A stretch of DNA of 52,452 nucleotides from Oscillospiraceae bacterium (GTDB lineage: Bacteria; Bacillota; Clostridia; Oscillospirales; Ruminococcaceae): NCBI GenBank assembly GCA_009782265.1, contig WRJM01000002.1, positions 1 to 52,452 of the forward strand, in the 5' to 3' direction. Both the position numbers and the translations under genes were made by a program. Shown here one piece after another: positions 50,011 to 52,452 of the stretch; positions within the stretch are counted from its first letter, which is position 1, and each line of letters starts with the position of its first letter. The notes beneath the pieces are model-generated. The model had not been told where the DNA came from. It was given only the letters and a program-made list of their open reading frames with translations, and ran no database searches.

Positions 50011-50445
50011 ATGAAAGAAAAAGTTATTTTAAAAGCAAATAATGAAACAGAATATAAACCGGTTTTATGCTTCGGTACATTTTTCATTTTAATTTGCCAA
50101 TCACGAAAAGGACTTAATTCCGGTAAAAAATTTAAAGGCACTGAAGCTGATTTATTTAATGCACTCATGCATATCGCTTTTGGAAATGATGAATATTCAG
50201 TTAACCCGCATTATTTAGATTCTTATAAAAGTTGTAAATCAAATCAAAAAGTCCCTTGCCAAAACGCAGAGGTACTTAGAGACTTTAATTTAAAATACAA
50301 AGATAGCAACCATTATGAAAAATTAATAAAAAATATTTACGATAAATTACTTCCACTCCTTGATATTTCTGAGGATAACAGACTTGTAAAGAGGATTATT
50401 GTTCTTATCAATTCGGATGTTTATGACGATTATAATGAAATATGA
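50011..50445 (+). CDS. Unknown protein, first of three frames in one register
   Basis: 144 residues, ATG 50011 after AAAAAAGGTACATA. Mixed alpha/beta, with LCFGTFFILICQSRKGLNSG near residues 19-38 and a helical C-terminus. No family recognised. It is AT-rich compared with neighbours, suggesting transfer. The TGA stop (50443-50445) is followed immediately, in the same reading frame, by the ATG of the next gene. Confidence 0.6.
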   Translation: MKEKVILKANNETEYKPVLCFGTFFILICQSRKGLNSGKKFKGTEADLFNALMHIAFGNDEYSVNPHYLDSYKSCKSNQKVPCQNAEVLRDFNLKYKDSNHYEKLIKNIYDKLLPLLDISEDNRLVKRIIVLINSDVYDDYNEI

Positions 50446-50850
50446 ATGAATAGTAAAACTAAATTTAAAATCTCAGCAACACAAGAGTTTACAAAAAATG
50501 AATTATTAAATAAAATAAGTGATATTAATCAACCGCATTTTCTGTTAGATGTTTATCAGTATATCCTTAATAACCGTCCGGATAACAGAGTTGGGAGAGC
50601 CACTTATGAAGATTGGTGTCCTGTAGTTGCAGGAGCAAAATCTAATTCAAAGCGCCCGTTTACCAATGGTCCGGATATTTCATTAATCCACCGCGAAATA
50701 AACATTACACGGGATATTAATGAAATCAATTCGATATATCAAGAGAACAAAATAGTACGTATTTCCGAAAATAATTATACAAAAAAAGGATTATTAGATA
50801 TAATTAACGCTTTTTATGACGATTGGAAAAAAGCAGAAATTGAATTATAA
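50446..50850 (+). CDS. Unknown protein, second of three frames in one register
   Basis: 134 residues from ATG 50446, directly after the previous TGA and in the same frame, without its own ribosome site. Features: helical start, FLLDVYQYILNNRPDNRVGRATYEDWCPV (about 32-60), and a long charged C-terminal helix region. Unrecognised. It ends with TAA at 50848, after which the same frame stays open. Confidence 0.55.
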   Translation: MNSKTKFKISATQEFTKNELLNKISDINQPHFLLDVYQYILNNRPDNRVGRATYEDWCPVVAGAKSNSKRPFTNGPDISLIHREINITRDINEINSIYQENKIVRISENNYTKKGLLDIINAFYDDWKKAEIEL

Positions 50851-51240
50851 AAAATAAAACACCCTATTAGTACGATTGACGATATTGATGCTTTAGATAT
50901 AGATTTAATCGACAATATCCGTGAGCGTTTTTGCGGATATATTGATAATATCCTTGAAATATCTAACATTATCCAAAAGAACATTGTTAAAAGACAGCTA
51001 TTTTATGACGGATTAAAATTACGTATTGAAACATCTTATAATGATTTGGAAAATCTCGGAGAAGAATATTGGTTTTTTGAAGAATTATTTTCAAAAGATG
51101 CCATGGATTTTGATTGTGATAATATTGATGAAGTATCTGAAGAAGATTTTGCTTTATGGAATAGAAAATTTACAATTTTTAAGAAATTACGTTTATTCAT
51201 AAAAAATTATATAGACGAAACAAAGGAATTGTTTGATTGA
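50851..51240 (+). CDS. Third open segment in the same register, no canonical start
   Basis: The frame is open from 50851 to the TGA at 51238, 129 codons. It encodes an acidic helical protein (STIDDIDALDIDLIDNIRERF, then SNIIQKNIVKRQ, and a Glu/Asp-rich C-terminus). The first ATG is only at 51046, but similarity of composition begins at 50860, so the real start may be ATA/ATT (50854-50866) or it is read as part of the preceding gene. Function unknown. Confidence 0.5.
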   Translation, partial: KIKHPISTIDDIDALDIDLIDNIRERFCGYIDNILEISNIIQKNIVKRQLFYDGLKLRIETSYNDLENLGEEYWFFEELFSKDAMDFDCDNIDEVSEEDFALWNRKFTIFKKLRLFIKNYIDETKELFD

Positions 51241-51380
51241 ATATAATAAAACACAAAACACATTGCAAAATATTGGTCAACAACAATTAAACACGTCGAA
51301 CAAAATGTTATAAATCATGCAAAACACCTTGCATATTTTGTATTTACATGATATACTATAAACAACGAGGAGGAGTTTAT

Positions 51381-51458
51381 ATGTATAGGAACGTAATTAA
51401 ACTGCTATATAACTGGAAATTACGTAAAAATAAAAAGCCGCTTATTATAGTTGATTAA
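51381..51458 (+). pseudogene. N-terminal fragment of an AAA/DUF4143-type ATPase
   Basis: An excellent AGGAGGAG site precedes ATG 51381, then 25 codons: MYRNVIKLLYNWKLRK and NKKPLIIVD. Proteins of the AAA_14/DUF4143 group start this way and continue LII-x-GARQVGKT. Here the frame ends just before the Walker A motif, where a perfect 16-base inverted repeat begins. A truncated remnant or a short leader peptide; the family link rests on few residues. Confidence 0.4.
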
Positions 51459-51480
51459 CTTAAAAAGTTAATCAACTATA
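51446..51480. repeat. Perfect 16-bp inverted repeat
   Basis: TATAGTTGATTAACTT and its complement around a 3-base loop, covering the last codons and stop of the 25-aa frame, about 48 bases before the RNase Y start. No U-run follows, so it is an operator or truncation scar rather than a classic terminator. Confidence 0.6.
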
Positions 51481-51527
51481 TAGTCTCAAATATCTGTTAG
51501 TTCATATAAAAAAGAAAGAGGAAAACA

Positions 51528-52452
51528 ATGCAACAGACTATTATCATGGCTGTGCTTAGCTTTGGTTCGTTTGTTTTGGGTTCTGTGGTGCTTGGCATCA
51601 TCATGTTTAAGCGTGGTGTCAAAAGCCGTATGGAGTTTGCCGAAACTCATATTGGTTCAGCCGAAAAAGAAGCTCAAAGAATAATTAGCGAAGCCGAAGA
51701 AAAAGCACTTGCCGAAAAGAAAAATGCCTTAGTGGAAGCTAAAGACGAAATCTACAAACTAAAAGAAACGTCGGAAAAAGAACGCAATCGACTAAAAAGC
51801 GAAACTGATAGGGAATTAAAAGAACGCCGTGCAGAAGTAACAAGGGCGGAAAAACGACTTCAACAAAAAGAAGAAAATCTCGACAAAAAGGGTGAAAAGT
51901 TCGAGAAAATGGAAGAAACACTTTTAGCGAAACATAAAAAAGCTGATGAACATTTGCAAGAAGCTGAAGACCAAAAACAAATCCAAATCGAAGTTCTTCA
52001 ACGTATTTCAGGGTTCTCTGACCAAGAAGCTAAGGCTCATATCTTAGAGATTCTCGATTCTAAGTTGGACCATGAAAAAGCCGTAAAAATCAAAGCGTAT
52101 GAACAGCGTTTGAAAGATGAGTGTGATACTAAAGCCAGAAGCCACATCGCATTAGCGATTTCGAGGTTAGCATCAGAAACCACGTCTGAACTCACTATTT
52201 CGGTGGTTCCGTTGCCTACTGATGAGCTAAAAGGTAGAATCATCGGGCGTGAGGGCAGAAATATCCGCACACTCGAGCAATTGACTGGAGTTGACTTGAT
52301 TGTCGATGACACACCTGAAGCGATTACGTTATCAAGCCATGACAAAGTTCGTCGTGAAATCGCACGAATTTCGCTTGAGCGGCTAATTCAAGATGGGCGA
52401 ATCCACCCTACTCGTATAGAAGAAATGGTAGAACGTGCAAGGCGCGATGTTG
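51528..52452 (+). CDS. rny: Ribonuclease Y, 5' part (runs off the contig)
   Basis: Membrane-anchored endoribonuclease that starts mRNA decay. 308 codons are present: an N-terminal membrane helix (about 5-26), a long coiled coil (about 40-150; [13 protein letters not shown]), an RNY-type continuation, and a KH domain with [31 protein letters not shown] (about 230-260) and [20 protein letters not shown]. The HD catalytic domain lies beyond the window. ATG 51528 follows AAAGAGGAAAAC. Vertical housekeeping gene, probably outside the mobile element. Confidence 0.93.
   Translation, partial: MQQTIIMAVLSFGSFVLGSVVLGIIMFKRGVKSRMEFAETHIGSAEKEAQRIISEAEEKALAEKKNALVEAKDEIYKLKETSEKERNRLKSETDRELKERRAEVTRAEKRLQQKEENLDKKGEKFEKMEETLLAKHKKADEHLQEAEDQKQIQIEVLQRISGFSDQEAKAHILEILDSKLDHEKAVKIKAYEQRLKDECDTKARSHIALAISRLASETTSELTISVVPLPTDELKGRIIGREGRNIRTLEQLTGVDLIVDDTPEAITLSSHDKVRREIARISLERLIQDGRIHPTRIEEMVERARRDV

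Noticed and set aside
51528-52452. Right end as a second chimeric join to another organism
   Set aside because: Composition shifts gradually from about 49.8 kb and RNase Y is an ordinary Firmicutes gene. There is not enough evidence without read depth or phylogeny.

Overview
The window reads as a contig from a spore-forming, anaerobic, plant-fibre-degrading member of the Clostridia (Oscillospirales/Ruminococcaceae-like), probably from a termite or cockroach gut. The spore signs are dipicolinate synthase genes (dpaA/dpaB), a PdaB-like deacetylase, a collagen-like surface protein and Cys-rich coat-like proteins. The fibre-degradation signs are dockerin and cohesin-like proteins and a glucuronate catabolic cluster. 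The insect-host inference comes from the first ~1.45 kb, which is not bacterial: it holds a tRNA-derived SINE with pol III A and B boxes and other insect-type repeat DNA, so the left end is most likely a chimeric join to host DNA.

Layout. 1-1480 host-like DNA. 1.5-12.2 kb (+): YfhO-like membrane protein with a huge Glu-Pro tail, coaX, a pantothenate-type ECF S component, mfd (carrying in-frame palindromic repeats), and a DUF4097 protein behind a two-operator promoter. 12.2-19.4 kb (-): collagen-like protein, lgt, zinc-ribbon and SPFH membrane genes, yyaL, Cys-rich protein. 19.6-22.4 kb (+): degenerate receiver/GGDEF proteins, polysaccharide deacetylase, a 22-aa hydrophobic peptide. 22.7-25 kb (-): XRE regulator, PilT, YfcE-type phosphoesterase. 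25.1-27.1 kb (+): small unknown genes. 27.4-28.0 kb: tRNA-fMet (-) and tRNA-Lys/Glu/Val (+). 28.1-28.8 kb: a Pro/Gln-rich membrane protein. 29-35.7 kb (-): glucuronate (Ashwell) pathway uxaC, uxuA, uxuB, eda, with a lipoprotein and a dockerin-CBM protein interleaved. 35.8-37.1 kb (+): dpaA and the 5' half of dpaB. 37.1-46.1 kb: HTH-HipA kinase, transposase fragment, tyrosine integrase, retropepsin-like protease, dockerin protein and cohesin-like surface protein, then the 3' half of dpaB in inverted orientation. 46.2-49.8 kb (-): large serine recombinase and a decayed conjugative element. 49.8-51.2 kb: AT-rich unknown genes. 51.5 kb to the end: 5' part of rny (RNase Y).

The outstanding observation is dpaB. 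Its two halves lie about 9 kb apart on opposite strands and are broken at exactly the same codons (Thr-Asp-Thr). Each break carries the 9-bp sequence TACCGATAC (37074-37082) or its inverse (46111-46119), and a large serine recombinase gene starts about 90 bp beyond the right break. Inverting the segment would rebuild a normal-length DpaB exactly. This looks like a sporulation-gene rearrangement of the skin/vfbin type, but arranged as an inversion rather than a simple excision.

Two repeat families shape the window. One is a short palindrome (GTAGGGG...CCCCTAC type) that sits between genes, supplies stop codons to at least two genes and is inserted in frame inside mfd. The other is a ~104-bp MITE-like element with about 23-bp terminal inverted repeats, in three full copies and two truncated ones, one of which ends the dpaB 3' half.
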